DNA from: Paraphoma chrysanthemicola
Lineage: Eukaryota; Ascomycota; Dothideomycetes; Pleosporales; Phaeosphaeriaceae
Assembly: GCA_020744225.1 (NCBI GenBank)
Contig: JAGMWG010000008.1
Location: 1,054,001-1,118,000, forward strand
Length of the DNA stretch: 64,000 nt
Direction: 5' to 3'
Of this stretch, positions 63,954-64,000 are shown piece by piece (the stretch's first letter is position 1; the number at the start of each line of letters is the position of its first letter). Position numbers and translations under genes: made by a program. The notes beneath the pieces are model-generated. The model worked only from the letters and a program-made list of their open reading frames with translations, was not told where the DNA came from and did no database searches.

Positions 63954-64000
63954 AGCAGTTTAACCTATGAGCCTGGATCTAGTCCAATATTCGAACGATC

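Overview
The window is nuclear DNA of a filamentous ascomycete, most likely a dothideomycete (inference from gene content). The evidence is many genes with introns of about 50 nt with CTRAY-type branch sites, fungal-only families (HET domains, Zn2Cys6 factor, chitin synthase activator, CBP4), and AT-rich tracts with stops in every frame that look like repeat-induced point mutation (RIP).

Region 1 (1-20 kb) is mostly ordinary core genome: a secreted copper amine oxidase running off the left edge, an SDR, an F-box-like protein, eIF1A, the XPF/Rad1 nuclease, the cytochrome bc1 assembly factor CBP4, a Skt5/Chs4-type chitin synthase activator ending in CSVM, and a seven-helix membrane protein. Region 2 (20-26 kb) is a metabolic group: P450, MFS transporter and two TauD-like dioxygenases.

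Region 3 (26.6-43.7 kb) is the striking part. A 17.1-kb insertion bounded by inverted repeats of about 1.1 kb and a TA duplication sits in the first intron of the second TauD gene, whose exons remain in frame on both sides. The insertion carries two HET-NACHT NLR-type genes, one with ankyrin repeats and one with WD40 repeats, both ruined by RIP-like transitions. A 6.18-kb hAT transposon (34802-40984, 8-bp duplication CTCTAGAT) is nested in the second NLR and shows no RIP. It encodes (i) a BED-finger hAT transposase, (ii) an unknown protein with an acidic tail, and (iii) a histone H3 variant with a 165-residue N-terminal tail. This H3 keeps the K4, K14, K18, K23, K27, K36 and K56 contexts but has lost K9-S10 and K79. 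The element also holds twelve copies of a paired site, TTATCACA-N5-TTATCACA, always with a 13-bp period. The sites lie in nearly every intron just after the 5' splice site, and between and outside the genes. A transposon with its own H3 lacking the heterochromatin lysine, plus a phased array of sites, is the best candidate here for an undescribed system.

Region 4 (44-64 kb) has a secreted protein of seven 35-residue repeats, a HET gene with a single in-frame TAG, a frameshifted papain-like protease, and a catabolic cluster (Zn2Cys6 regulator, GH3 beta-glucosidase, GH78 alpha-L-rhamnosidase, MFS sugar transporter) probably used to take up and split plant rhamnoglycosides. A broken HET-like gene lies at the right edge.

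Exon borders were read by eye from GT-AG sites, reading phase and family similarity. No alignment or database search was run.
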